Source: Litsea cubeba
Lineage: Eukaryota > Streptophyta > Magnoliopsida > Laurales > Lauraceae
Assembly (NCBI GenBank): GCA_012931725.1
Contig: CM022944.1
Coordinates: 12,181,448-12,245,447, forward strand
Direction of reading: 5' to 3'
Length of the DNA stretch: 64,000 nt
The notes below the pieces were generated by a model. It was not told the origin of the DNA, searched no databases, and was given only the letters and a program-made list of their open reading frames with translations. A program made the translations under genes and the position numbers. This document shows, in pieces, positions 1 through 12,044 of the stretch (positions are counted from its first letter, which is position 1; every line of letters begins with the position of its first letter).

Positions 1-407
1 GCTCCCTTCTAAAGTAAGATAGGCCACTAGTCCATAATCTCCCTTAAATCAAACAAAGAATAACAACTTGACCATTTGTTTAATTTGTCCTACTAATCTC
101 CCATCATTAACTCCTACTCTCCTTTTGCGTACCCAAATATAAAAAAAAAAATCAGTCTCCTTTACAAAAAAAAATTCCTTTTTTAAATAGAAAACACTAT
201 AAACATACTGCTTAGAGCCTTAGACTGCTTGTCCTTAATCTCACGTTTATCAAGAGAATATTAGCAACTTGACCTTTAGTCCAGATCTCCAGCTAATCTT
301 CCTTTAATCAAGAGAAGGTTAACAACTGGACCACTTGTCCAGTTGTACTGCTAATCTAAATTAAATCTAAGAGAAGAGTATTTTCTATTAAAAAAAGTTT
401 TCGTGCT

Positions 408-716
408 ACCAGACCGCATGTACAATCTACCTTTATGGGACTCATCACTTGGGCCCACTTTGATCAGTACAGCGCCTTCAATAATCTTTCATCACATGAT
501 CTGACATCGGGCCTAATTTTGCACCTGTCAAACCTTCACTACTCAATGTTGGGTTGAAATTAAATTGTAAAAAGTGAGAAATCTATAGGTAGATACTATT
601 AAATTTTAAGGCGGTTTAATGAAGGGTTGAGATAATATATTGAGGCTTTCCTCTTTGGGCTTCTCATTGTTTGTAAAGTGATCTTTCCGTCTATCATTGA
701 GCCCATGAGTTGGACT
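408..716 (+). repeat. Dispersed repeat family R, copy A (interrupted)
   Basis: Shares a chain of motifs with copies at 13490, 23110, 25381 and 44385: CACTTGGGCCCAC, TTTGATCAGTACAGC, GATCTGACATCGGG, ATAATAT and a cttTCC/CATTGAGCCCA end. It is cut at 717 by the insertion of the 666-bp element. Confidence 0.6.
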
Positions 717-1382
717 TAGGGTTGTAAATGGGTACCCGATTCTCTGATTACCCGAATGTTCCGACCCGTTAGGATCCGGGTCTGGGTCCTTATTTTGGTC
801 CCGATAAGAAAATGGTTCCGGTTCCGGATCCTTTTTTTGGAACCGATACCTAAACGATTCCGGTTCCGGATTCACAGTGGCTCAGACCGTGGACCCGAGA
901 CCCGACCCAATATATACTAACATAATGTAACTTTATTATGTGAGAACAGAACCCTTTTTACTTTTCTACTTTTCTACATTAGGGTTTTCTACTTTTCTAC
1001 ATCTCATTGCCTGTTTGGATGTGATTTCTGAGTTTTTGGTTAAAAGTGTCTGTTATTTTTTTTTTTTTTTTTTTTTAGACAAGAACAAAGCCATCTATTC
1101 AATAATATTTCTTAAAGGACTCTCACCTTCGGTAGACAAAATGTCACATTAGTATTTATAGGTACGTGATCCAATTGAAATGTGAAAAAAGCATAATTTT
1201 TGTAAAGAAAAATACAGGTATTAGTCTAGACCCGGAATCGAAACCAGACCCGCCTCACAAACGGTTCAAGTTCCGGTTCTGGTTCCCATTATTCTTAACG
1301 GTTCCGGTTCCCGTTCTTAGAAAACGGTTCCGATTCCGGTTCCACCCTGGACCCGGACCGGAACCGACCCGTTTACAACCCT
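717..1382. mobile_element. Non-autonomous MULE-like element, 9-bp target duplication
   Basis: Terminal inverted repeats TAGGGTTGTAAATGGGT and (reversed) AGGGTTGTAAACGGGT. The 9-bp AGTTGGACT occurs directly on both sides (708-716 and 1383-1391), a perfect target duplication. The interior is rich in GGTTCC, GACCC and their complements near both ends and has no transposase ORF. The 9-bp duplication suggests a Mutator-like transposase acted in trans. Related copies are at 29674-30366 and 25168-25974. Confidence 0.85.
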
Positions 1383-1410
1383 AGTTGGACTATATGTTAG
1401 CAATATGTCA

Positions 1411-1445
<35 letters not shown>

Positions 1446-1446
1446 G
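1411..1446. repeat. (CT)n(TA)n microsatellite
   Basis: A CT run passes directly into a TA run just right of the 9-bp duplication. Confidence 0.9.
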
Positions 1447-1529
1447 CAGATATGTGTCGCGTTTATTTCTAAACCTTGAACTCCCTCGTGGTGCCCATAT
1501 GATGACAATCCAAATAAGGGGAGAGTATG

Positions 1530-1888
1530 GTGCAGCGCCCATGTAAACACCATGGGTGGGGGGCACCTTTGAAAATCCAAGCCGTTCTACAGCTCTAGTA
1601 GCTATTGTATACTTCGTTTCTAAATATTCAAATTTGATTTCAGTGGGCCAACCTATGGATTGATCCCTAAGTTTCACACATAGGAGACTCCTTCCATTTT
1701 TGCCCATTAAAAAAAAGAAGTAAATAAAGTTAGTCACAAATTTCAAATTTAGTTGATCCAACAGTGGCCAAATCACTAATTTGAATAATAATTCATTATT
1801 TGAACACTTAAATAGGTGCTAAGGCTAATAAGAGATTTAGAGTTTCCAAAGGTGGGCTCCACCCATGTTGTTAACATGGGCGCTGCAT
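1530..1888. mobile_element. Inverted-repeat element (MITE-like)
   Basis: Two arms of about 48 bp, 1530-1578 and 1841-1888, are reverse complements with a few mismatches; the outer ends read TGCAGCGCCCATG. No target duplication was found, so the family is unknown. Confidence 0.6.
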
Positions 1889-2959
1889 CAAACTACCATG
1901 CAACATTCTGCCCTCCAAACTATTCATCTTGAATATCATCCCACTAGTGATTAGGGAAATGAAACAATCTCGAGTCGGAACCATACTTGATTTCGCCCCG
2001 TACCATTTTTTAAATAACGGTTTTGACTCGGAACCTATTTTGTTGGTTGCAGACTTGGTTCCGGACTCAGGTCCAACTAGAGGATGATATTTAGTTCCAA
2101 AACCAATTTTACTTCTTTTCATTTATTTCATTTTTAGAATAAGGCTATCATTCAACTTATGACAGTACATCAAGTCTACCACATTTAGAAATAAACATAA
2201 AAATGTTAAGCAAAAGTTGATTTTGAGGTATGATTTGCAACAATAAATACTTTTATGTCAGATCCACATGCCAGAAACTCAGAATCGGACCCATTTATCA
2301 ATTGAAACCTAAATTGGGTTACGAGATCCGAAATCATTTATGAATAAGTAATTAAAACAGATTTGAAATCTGATTTTTTACAGAGCAAAACCTCTAAATG
2401 ATTCAAAAAATCGAATACCTATTTACATCCTTATTAGAAACACCCTTAAATTTTACTTCAACAAAAGTTCGTCCCACGGTAACATAAGATACCTTAAACC
2501 CATCATCAACCACGTACACAATTTAACAGTAAAACGAAGGTGAAATTAAAGAAGATGTCACCAGAGAGGATGGGGTTCACAACCATCATCCATTGGGTCC
2601 CCACAATTAGAAATCCCTCTAAATTACGGCACATGAGCACCGCGTGTACAGTGGTCGTGTGCAAGAGAGCGTGGCGCGTCATACCCGGGCAGAGTCAATG
2701 ATTCTTCCCAAAACTAGAAAATAAAACTTAAAAGAAAAAGAAAGCACCAAAACCGCCAGGGGGGAAGAATCAAATCCACACCCACACACAAAAAAAAAAA
2801 GAAAAGAAGGGTGGTTTCGGTTTTTGATTAGATTAGGTGGGGAATCGCCAGGAGCCAAAAGCGGTTTTGGGACGGATACATTGCATTTGGGAAGGGGAGA
2901 TGTCCTGGCTCCTATCGATTGGATCCAGAGACCAGACGACATCATAAAAGAGGAGACAT
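1889..2959. other. Intergenic, EBF upstream region
   Basis: No gene seen. AT-rich to about 2540, then a higher-GC stretch that probably contains the EBF promoter. A GGATACAT at about 2873 differs by one base from the reverse complement of the EIN3-binding consensus; it is weak evidence of feedback control. Confidence 0.4.
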
Positions 2960-3212
2960 AGCCCTAATTCAACCCCATAGATTCCTCTCATCTTCTTCTC
3001 TTCTTCCGCTAGGGTTTCCTTCTACATCTTCTTCATCTATTTGGAGGAGCTGCTTCTTCTAATGATTTCGTGCGATCGAATCCTGTGATGCATTCAGAGG
3101 CTTGTGGAGGTCTGGATCTAGTTCTGTTTCTTGTGATTTTGATCGTTTTTGCTCTCGGTCGAGGGTTTTTCGGTGAGGATCTGCTCGGTTTCGGATCTCA
3201 GAGGCTCGAATC
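2960..3212 (+). promoter_or_regulatory. EBF leader with two upstream ATGs
   Basis: The CT-rich stretch from about 2960 looks like the start of the transcript; the exact start is inferred. A weak TATA-like CATAAAAG lies at about 2942. A 9-codon upstream ORF (stop included) starts at 3062 and stops at 3086-3088. Its stop overlaps a second ATG at 3088, which has G at -3. The second ORF has no stop before the splice site, is out of frame with the main ORF, and continues through the intron junction to 4020. Confidence 0.5.
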
Positions 3213-5597
3213 ATGCCTGCTATCGTCAATTATGGAGGTATAGTTCAGATCTATGCTGCTTCCGTTCGAATCTTCCTGTTTTTTTTTTTTTAGGAGATCT
3301 GGGTAGATCATGGTTCATGTTAGGGTTTTTTTCTTTGTTTGGCTTCTGAAAATCGATTTATGGTAGATAGAAGCGTTTATAAGGGTTTTTGACTCCAGAT
3401 TGGATTTCTTAAGTGTAGGAAGATGAACATGATTTCAGTTTCTGTAGATCGATTTTGTAATTCAAGGGACGCTCTTGTGTTTAGATTTGATGAACATCTC
3501 TTTGATTTTCCCCCTTTTCCTTGGAAAGATTCGTGATCGTATGATTTCTTCGATTTTTCTCTTTAGATCTGGTTGTGAAAACTGTTTAAAATCCATCATC
3601 TATGCATAGAACGTTGTTTTCAGTTTCTAATCTCATATGCTGAATGAAAAACAAAGGGCTAAATCTGTTTACGAACGTTTCTCTTTGCAGGTGATGAGGA
3701 TTTTCGCCTCTCTGGTGCTTCTTTCTACTCGAACCTCATGGATTCGAGCCTCATACTTTCTCTCGGCCCTCACGTCGATGTCTACTGCCCTCCTCGCAAG
3801 AGATCGCGCATCAGCGCTCCTTTCGTCCTCAGATCACCCAAAATCGAAGAAGAGAAGCGCAGTTCGATCGATGTCCTTCCTGATGAGTGCCTCTTCGAGA
3901 TCTTCAGACGCCTCCCTGGCGCCCAAGAGCGCAGATCCTGCGCGGGTGTCTCCAAGCGCTGGCTCATGCTTCAGAGCAGCATCCGTAGAGCCGAGATCTG
4001 CAGCGCTAATGATGTGGTAATGTCTTCTCCTTCCGAGGAGGCAGCAGAAGAATCTGAGAGCGATGGGTTCCTTACAAGGTGCTTGGAAGGGAAGAAAGCT
4101 ACTGATATTAGACTCGCAGCTATTTCTGTTGGCACCTCCACGCGTGGGGGTTTGGGCAAGCTCATGGTCCGTGGAAGCAATTCCACTCGTGGGGTTACTG
4201 ATATTGGCCTGACGGCCATCTCTCGTGGGTGCCCCTCTCTCAAGGCTCTATCTCTTTGGAACGTCGATTCCGTCACTGATGCAGGCCTTTCCGAGATTGC
4301 AAACAACTGCAGCATGTTGGAAAAGATCGATCTTTCCATGTGCGCTTCCATTTCTGATAAGGCCTTGCTTGCTGTTGCGCGGAGCTGCCCGAATCTCGTT
4401 TCATTGACTATTGAATCTTGCCCGAAGATTGCGAATGAAGGTCTGCAGGCAATTGGCAGGTGCTGCCCAAAACTGAGGTCCGTTTCGATCAAGGACTGCC
4501 CTCTTGTGGGTGATCAAGGCGTTGCGAGTCTCGTGTCATCAGCCTCTGCGCTTACAAAGATAAAGCTTCACGCTGTGAACATCACCGATCTGTCTCTTGC
4601 TGTCATAGGCCACTACGGCAAGGCTCTCACTGATGCTGCTTTCACCAGCCTTCAGTGTGTGAGCGAGAGGGGCTTCTGGGTCATGGGCAACACACTTGGT
4701 TTGGAGGAATTGAAATCGTTGGCCATTACTGCTTGTGCGGGTGTGACTGATCGTGGTCTTGAAGCTCTGGGGAAAGGTTGCTTCAACCTTAGGCAGTTGT
4801 TCCTTCGCAGGTGTTCCTTTGTGTCTGATAGTGGACTCAAGGCTTTCGCCCAAGCCGCAGCGTCACTGGAGAGTCTGCAGCTTGAGGAGTGCAACAGGAT
4901 TACCCAATTGGGTGTGCTTGGTGCTCTCTCCAACTGCGGCGAGAAGCTGAGGGCCCTTTCATTGGTAAAATGCATCGGAATCAAAGATACGACTTTGGGC
5001 GCAGCTCCCCTCTCTCCTTGCAGATCACTGAGATCCTTAACGATTTCCAACTGCCCAGGCTTTGGTTCCACAGGGCTTGCGTTGGTGGGGAAATTGTGCC
5101 CTCAATTGCAGCAGCTTGACCTCAGTGGTCTTTGCAGCGCTACTGATGCTGGGTTTCTCGCTTTGCTTGAAGGATGTGAATCAGGGCTGGTGAAAGTAAA
5201 CCTTTCGGGTTGTATCAATTTGACAGATGCAACGGTCTTGCCCTTGGTCAGGTCGCATGGAAGCACTCTCCAAGTCCTTAATCTGGAGGGTTGCTGGAGG
5301 GTGACGGACGAGAGCTTGGTGACAATTGCCGACAGCTGCTCTCTGCTGATTGAGCTTGATGTATCTAGGTGCATGGTCACCGATGCAGGTGTTGTAGCTC
5401 TGGCCTCTGCAAAGCAGCTTGACCTGCAGATCCTCTCCCTGTCAGGTTGTTCTCAGGTATCCAACAAGAGCATGCCCGAGCTGAGGAAACTGGGTCGTTT
5501 CCTTGTGGGACTGAATCTTCAGAACTGCAATTTGATCAGCAACAGTGCCATCGAGTTGCTCGGGGAGCATCTTTGGAGATGCGATATCCTTTTCTAA
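3213..5597 (+). CDS. EBF1: EIN3-binding F-box protein (EBF1/EBF2-type), complete, 2 exons
   Basis: Exon 1 is 3213-3237 and exon 2 is 3691-5597, joined by GTATAG...TTTGCAG; the product is 643 aa. The first codons read MPAIVNYGGDEDF, the usual EBF amino end, which sets the start. Visible parts: a basic patch PPRKRSRIS at about 42-50 (likely nuclear localisation), an F-box at about 67-107 (DVLPDECLFEIFRRL), then about 18 cysteine-containing leucine-rich repeats to the C-terminus, which ends LWRCDILF. Known role of the family: the F-box binds SKP1 in an SCF ubiquitin ligase and the repeats bind EIN3/EIL transcription factors, which are degraded when ethylene is absent. A short first coding exon and one intron match Arabidopsis EBF genes. 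No frameshift is seen. Whether it is orthologous to EBF1 or EBF2 cannot be decided, because that split may be lineage-specific. Confidence 0.97.
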
Positions 5598-6300
5598 TTT
5601 TGAAAAGGAAGAAGAATTCACAAGTCATGGAAGATAGTTTGAAGATAAAACAGTAGTGGTAGTAGCAGTAAGTATCAGAAGAACCTCGTACAGTCAACTT
5701 ATTTGGGTCGCAGCAGCAACAACAACGCCATTAGGTTTTCTAGGCCTGTCACAGAAGTGGGCTTTCTTTTTCTCCCAGGCTCGGTTGTTTTCCAGGGACT
5801 ATGGCCTTCACCACTCCCATTTTTTTGCAGGTGTTCTTGAATTATGGACTCCTGTTTTAGTTTTTGGCTTCCCATCAGGGGGAGCTTTCCTTCCATGGCC
5901 ATTGTCCTTGAGAATAACAACTACCTAGCCCTGGTTCCTAGGGTTGCCCTTCTTGTGTAGGTCAGTTGTTTTGCAGTGTTTTAGCGCAGCCTCATTCTCC
6001 ATGCTATAGTGAGGTGGCTAAGCTTTTCAGTTCGGTGGGTCAGTCTTGTTTCAGGTGTTTGAACCTTGTTCTAGAGAGTCTGGTCTTGTTAATGTTTTGG
6101 TTGCTTTTGGCAGTTCGTTTGTGCCTGAGATTCGTGGGCTTGGGTTAATGGCGGCCGGTTCTTTTTGGCCTTGCCATGACAATCTCTCTCTTTTGGGGGG
6201 AGATGTTTTTTTCCATCCATGCCCTAGTTTTGCAGGCTGTTGTAACTGTACTCTGCAACTTTAATCATATATGAAATAGCATTTTCTTTATTATATTCAT
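5598..6300 (+). promoter_or_regulatory. EBF 3' untranslated region (approximate end)
   Basis: About 700 bases follow the stop before sequence character changes. The region contains several T runs (around 5765-5775, 5820-5827, 5860-5866 and 6208-6214) and an AT-rich end near 6265-6300 that could direct polyadenylation. In Arabidopsis the EBF1/EBF2 3' UTRs carry poly-U motifs through which EIN2 represses translation. The same layout is plausible here, but the end point and function are inferred. Confidence 0.45.
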
Positions 6301-9300
6301 GGATTGCAATTCTACAATCAATTTCTTTTCTTGATTTGGACTAATGCATGCTGCAATGGCTGAATAGACATGATGAATGATTGAATCCATCTAAGCTCAA
6401 TTTTCTTGAGGCTTTCCAAGATGTACTTAATTCAAATTTGAGTCTTAGAATTATGATTCTCAAAACTTAATCCGTGGATTTTTTCTTTCCTAAAATCTCA
6501 TGTACTGGTTGGCTATGTTCCCCAAAAAAACTAGGAATTCTTTCCACGCTATTAGTGTGGGCATTTCTGTGAATGACCTAATGAAGAAGTGAAGATGGCT
6601 ACGCATTGATGGTCGTTGGTCCAAATTTGAATTTGCCTAGCCATTATGGAGGAAGTTTCAGGGTGGAGGAACTTTCAGGCCTGTTACTGTTGATGATGAC
6701 AATGATGAATGATGATATTAATTAAACATGTTGAAGTTGCCCGTTGCTGTGAAAATATTGGTGCTGAGATATTAGATCATTGTGTAGTAGAGTGTGAGCT
6801 GACTCCCTTGCAGGCCATCTCTGCTTGGTGAAGTTATTAGTATCAAGCAAATGAGTTGAAGATCCAAACAAGGACTCTTCACATGGAATGGTTAGGGCTG
6901 TCTTTCGTTCAAAACCACACTCTTCTCTCTACAGAAGCATTTTAAAATCTGGGCTTTGGAGGAAAGAGATGGAAGAACAAACTCCCTGGGCTGGTTTTTG
7001 TGGCGCCCCAGTAAGGAAACGGAATCTGAGGGGAGACCAATTTCGAAGGGGCGGGCCTGGTTTTTTCACAAAATCAAGATTTTTTGCTGCACCAAACCAA
7101 CCAAAATTAGTATCCCGTGCAAAAATGAAACTTCCTCCACAAAATCCCATGGCAACCAAAAACAAATCCACTGTTCTTCTCCCTTCAACTATCTTTTCTT
7201 AAGTGAAGAAACCAAATTAGACAGATAAGAATCTCCTCTACTTTAGGCATAAAAAACACTGAAACTGGACCCGATTTGTCTGAGTCAACCTGACAGTGGC
7301 CGAAGGGGTGAGTCCTAATTTTGAATCACTGTTGGGCTATGTCAATTATCAAGACCCAAGGCTGAAATTGATGTTGAAGGCCTTATTTGGCTGGACCATG
7401 CCATCATATATTTATTCAACACCAATATACCTTATCCAGGAGTAAATTACTAACTCTATGCCTTTGCCCTACTTCTGATCTAGGCGGCTAAATGTTGGAA
7501 TTAGGATAATCGTGGCACAGTCCAATTAGCCCATTTTCAACCCGAAGTTCATTCTATCGTAGTATGCAAATCTTGAATGTGTTTTCCAACCCTTGGATCT
7601 TTGAAGTCTGGGTGAAAGCTTCCTTGTCCTTTGTGATGTTTGCTGAAATGTTACCGGCTGTTAGAAAATTCTGTCTATAGTTTGAATGAAATTAGATTAA
7701 ATTTTTATAGAGTCGTGTCTATTCATAAAAAACTCTTCACCAAGAAAAGACATCTATTAACATCATCCTTGGATGAAAGGTGGATTAATCATGAATTTCA
7801 TACACTGAGAACAAGTTTGATGACGTTCCTCGGAGAGGATTCTGCGCACGTTTTCCTCGCTAACAAAGAGAATCCAAGTTAGGTAAGATCACATTTTCCT
7901 TGGTGCGGAATCTCAAAATCCACAAACACGCTTATTTCACCAGTCCGACCCTACTCATCGGATCTCATAAATCATCGATTTTTAAGGGGATGTATAAACG
8001 GTAAAATCTTCAGTGAAGAAACGATCCACTCTCGCTCTTTTCTTTCTAGTAGGATCCTTATAATTACTACACAGGTCAATCATCTCTCTATCAGTCTATC
8101 TCCTTCATTTCTTCTTTTATATACAGTGGGGTTTTGCTATGATATATATTTTTTATGTTTCAAATGGAGATTTTTGTATCAGTTGCATATTCCGAGATGA
8201 TATTTTTTACTTTTTACTTAAATTAGAAAGCATTAAACTTTTTTCCTGCTGTCTAGTTCTGGAAGTGGAGCAAGAAGAAAGAGATAGAAGGAATCCTCTC
8301 ATCATAAATCCTCACCAAGGACAGTCTCATTTTAGTAGTACCAAGGAATCCTCCATCAAGATGATTCCTCTCCCATTACCAAACGTGTCATGAGTCGTTG
8401 AGAGAGTACAAACATAGTTTTGGTTCGTTGGGCACCCAGGTTATAGTGTTGCTTCTACGTGGGTGATTATTGTATCATGGGAGACAGACGTTCAAAAATC
8501 GTAAGCGAGGGCGAATCTGTCTTAAGGACATAGCGTCAAACACTAGCCTTGATCAGTCTTCCACTCTATAGTTTTGCGATCGAGTAATTGCAATTCTGAT
8601 TTCGGTCACTGTAAGTTTGCATTTTGATTTCTAAATTTATGTTTGCATATTTGCATGGTTGTGAACAGAATCACAAAAATAGAAATATTTTTTCTACACC
8701 TGCTATCTAGCAAGATAATAATAATAATAATAATAAAATGTAACATGCTAGTTGGAGTCTTGGTAGAACTCATTTATCCAGGTTAGGGGCCTGTTTGACC
8801 CTTGAAACTTAATTTACCCTATATTAAATTTACCTTTAAATTTTATTATCTGTAGCACCGATTACCTATATATGGTTGGTTATGTGAAGGTTGAATTTTT
8901 GTAAATGAAGTAAAAATACCTTGGTTTACATGAACTAGGGTACATGCATTAATTTGGATAACTTGAGTTGTCTCTTATCTGGTTTAATGGTTTATATTCT
9001 TGGTCAAGGCCAGTTATAGGTAAATAGAGTTACAGGTAGTAAAAGGTTTTAGAGATAAATTTTATGTCCAAGTCAGGATCCAAAGGGAGCTCGAATAAAA
9101 ATAAAATAAAAAATTCAAATGTTGCTGGGAGGTAACTCCAGTTATCTAAAGATACATATATTATAAACACATGAATAAAACATGCGGCTCATGTCATTGG
9201 GGTCACCATTCTTGACTTAGACGGCAGACATCTAGACAAAGGAAAGCTTAGTGCGTGCTTGGTGTAAATTGATCGCCGCCTCACACCCCTTGAGTGTAGT

Positions 9301-9634
9301 TCGATCTTGTAGCATATTTATTTGCATTGAGTTGGCTTGTTAATTGTTGATCAGTTCCCCTCAACTCTATTGAAAAGTCTTCGTTCCGATTGCGAGATAT
9401 GGGAACATCATCATCTTCTTCATGTTATCATTAAAGTCTTGTTCCAACTATAATGAGATTAGCTATATGAATTCTCATTCAGTTATCTTGCGCCAATTCC
9501 CAATCTAGCAGAAAATGTTGTAACATGATCAAGGAACAACATCTCAGAACTCATGTTATAGATGTGACAAATGCTTTATACATGATGCAACTCTCCACCG
9601 TTGTTCAGGCTTTGAGATAGTAAGCCTGAAATAC
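6301..9634. other. Intergenic, no gene recognised
   Basis: Short ORFs only. The stretch 8390-8640 reads like an old retrotransposon LTR or leader fragment, but I could not find its ends. A (TAA)n run lies at 8717-8737. Confidence 0.4.
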
Positions 9635-11910
9635 TGTCACGACCCGGGCCCGAAATCCGATAATCCCCGGAATCGCGGTCCATACTTACTCTCGTAAACC
9701 CTGAATTAGCCGAAGTTAAAACGGAATCCACAAAGGATAATCATTCAACCTGTCAAATATACAAATTGCGGAAAACATAACATCATCCATTCATCAATGT
9801 ATAGTCCTAAATAAAAGTGAGGTTCTTATACATGAAATGTTTTGTCAACCATTGTATATTCAAATACAATACAAGGTGACCAAAAATCGAATTTTCAAAA
9901 ATAATTCCCTTAAAAAAGAATCTAAACATCCCAAAGAATTCCCAAAATGAATCTCCATTCCATTACGCACTCGGATACTTGTATCAATTAGTATCCCGTC
10001 TATTCCATTCTATCAATCCTCATGGAGGAACCAGAGCGGTGTCCTCCTCCGGCGCTGTGGCCGCTGCCAGGCCGGCATGGACAAACGGGCCTGTAATGTC
10101 ATCAATAACACTAATGAACACGACGATTCAACAATGTACATATAGTTCTATGATATCACATGTTAATGCATGTATTTACATTCAATCACCTTTCTAACAA
10201 TTCATTTCATAACATTGTCCTTAGAGTCAATTAATAGACATAAATAAATTGGCAACTACAATAGCATTCATTTCATTACCTTTCATTTTACTCATCTTCC
10301 CTCAAATGAATGAATCATCTTCTAAAAGGAAGGCATAGTTTAGTCATATTCTTTCAATGACAATCATTTAATGTTTATTCATTGTTCATTCGTTGATGTG
10401 GGATCTACTAGTACCCGGGCCAGGGACAAATAGCATCACCACGGAGCTCCGAAACGCCCCTAAATCCATCTACTGCAGTAGGAATAGTCACTTGTTCATT
10501 ACAATTCATTTTTAATGGAATAGCTATGTAGTGGCAGACTCACGAGTTAATATTTTAATCCATTTCTAGATTCAATTCAATAAATTAAGTCTCCTCAAAC
10601 AATAAGATGAGCTAACATTATACTAGTCACCCTAGGGATTGCACTAGAGTTCAACAATATCTATTACGATATAAACACGATTACAAGTCAATGAGGGAAT
10701 TCGGATTATTAGCAATTTCACTCATTTCATTCTTAGTTCCAACCAACCATTCGAGTGTAACACTCGGTTATCTAATGCAACCGACCATGCTATTCTTGAT
10801 GGACATCACATCTAGATAATGTGTACATTAAAGTCCCCGAAATTAACACTCATGGAGGTTTAGTTCATAATCAATCGAACATTCAATACATTACTAAACT
10901 TGTAGTTCAATCACTTGAAATCCTCTTTTTTATTGTCCATTAATTCAATTAACTTCTAATCACGTCATGATTAGTTCTAAAACTAGTTTAGAGAGCAATC
11001 ATGCTCATAGGAAACATCCACATTGGATGAACCATGAATCCAACCAATTGGACAGGCTGGACAGAGTCCAGGTTCGCTCTAGCGGACCAGCCTCTGTGTG
11101 AGGCCTCCGCTCAAGCGACTCAAAGGTCCGCTCGAGCAGACACAGCTTCTGGCTGAGTCCGATTTCTATGCAGAATTTTCCACTTCTCCTTGCACTCTTT
11201 GATTTTTCTCATTCCATTTTTCCTCCCTTTCCATCCTATTCATGCATACAACCATATATATATATATATATACACCTTTAACTCAACATCTAATCACAAA
11301 ATAATTAATTCTAAAGCACAATGAAAATTTGCCTAAATCACAATAAAAATTGCATAAACTCTAAATCAATGAAATGTACATAATATTAACATAATTCGCA
11401 TAGAAACTATGTACACTTGCCGCTCTTAAAGCTCTTTGACAAACCCCTCTTTCTTTAGCTTGATTTGAGATAAAACCCTCTCTAACCAAACCCTATTTCC
11501 ATAAAACATGTAAAAGAAATATACATGGAGCTATTGGGTTGGAAATCATCTCTACACACTCAAAGGAACTTGGAAAATCCTATAAAAAGTCTAAATTACT
11601 TACTTGAAGCTCAAAAGAGAAGATTGAGTTCTTTTCCCAAACTCCAAATGCTCCAAAAATGGAAGATATCTTGATGGGGAAGATGAAGAAGATGAGGTTC
11701 TTCTCCAAGAATCACTTGAGCCTCTCTCAAAATCACCTTGATCAAGAAAAATGGAAAAAAGGCGAGAAAGGGAGAGAGAAGTTGCCTAGGGTTTACTATT
11801 GAGGTGGAATGAGCTCATCTCTTAGCTTATATAAGCTAGCTTGTTGCATCTAAGTCCCCTACTCTTTACTTATTTCTACTTAGATAGTGTGTGGTGAAGG
11901 TCTAGGAGAT

Positions 11911-11948
11911 GAGTGATTCTATTGGCACCCCCAAAAAGTGATGTGTGC

Positions 11949-11988
<40 letters not shown>

Positions 11989-12044
11989 TATGAACAGTGA
12001 TTTGGGTGGGCACAGCAATAAGGGGGGTGCCAATAGAATCACCC
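11911..12044. mobile_element. 134-bp MITE with perfect 9-bp target duplication
   Basis: Inverted repeats GAGTGATTCTATTGGCACCC and (reversed) GGGTGATTCTATTGGCACCC differ at one base over about 22. CTAGGAGAT lies directly on both sides (11902-11910, 12045-12053). A 9-bp duplication and a G-starting terminus fit a Mutator-derived MITE. A run of 37 C (11950-11986) occupies its centre. Confidence 0.9.
11950..11986. repeat. 37-base C homopolymer
   Basis: Uninterrupted C run inside the MITE. Confidence 0.95.

Noticed and set aside
3971..4492. 173-codon minus-strand ORF opposite EBF
   Set aside because: Shadow of the GC-richer EBF coding strand.
8390..8640. LTR or viral-like leader fragment
   Set aside because: It looks familiar from plant retroelements but no ends, primer site or coding part could be shown.
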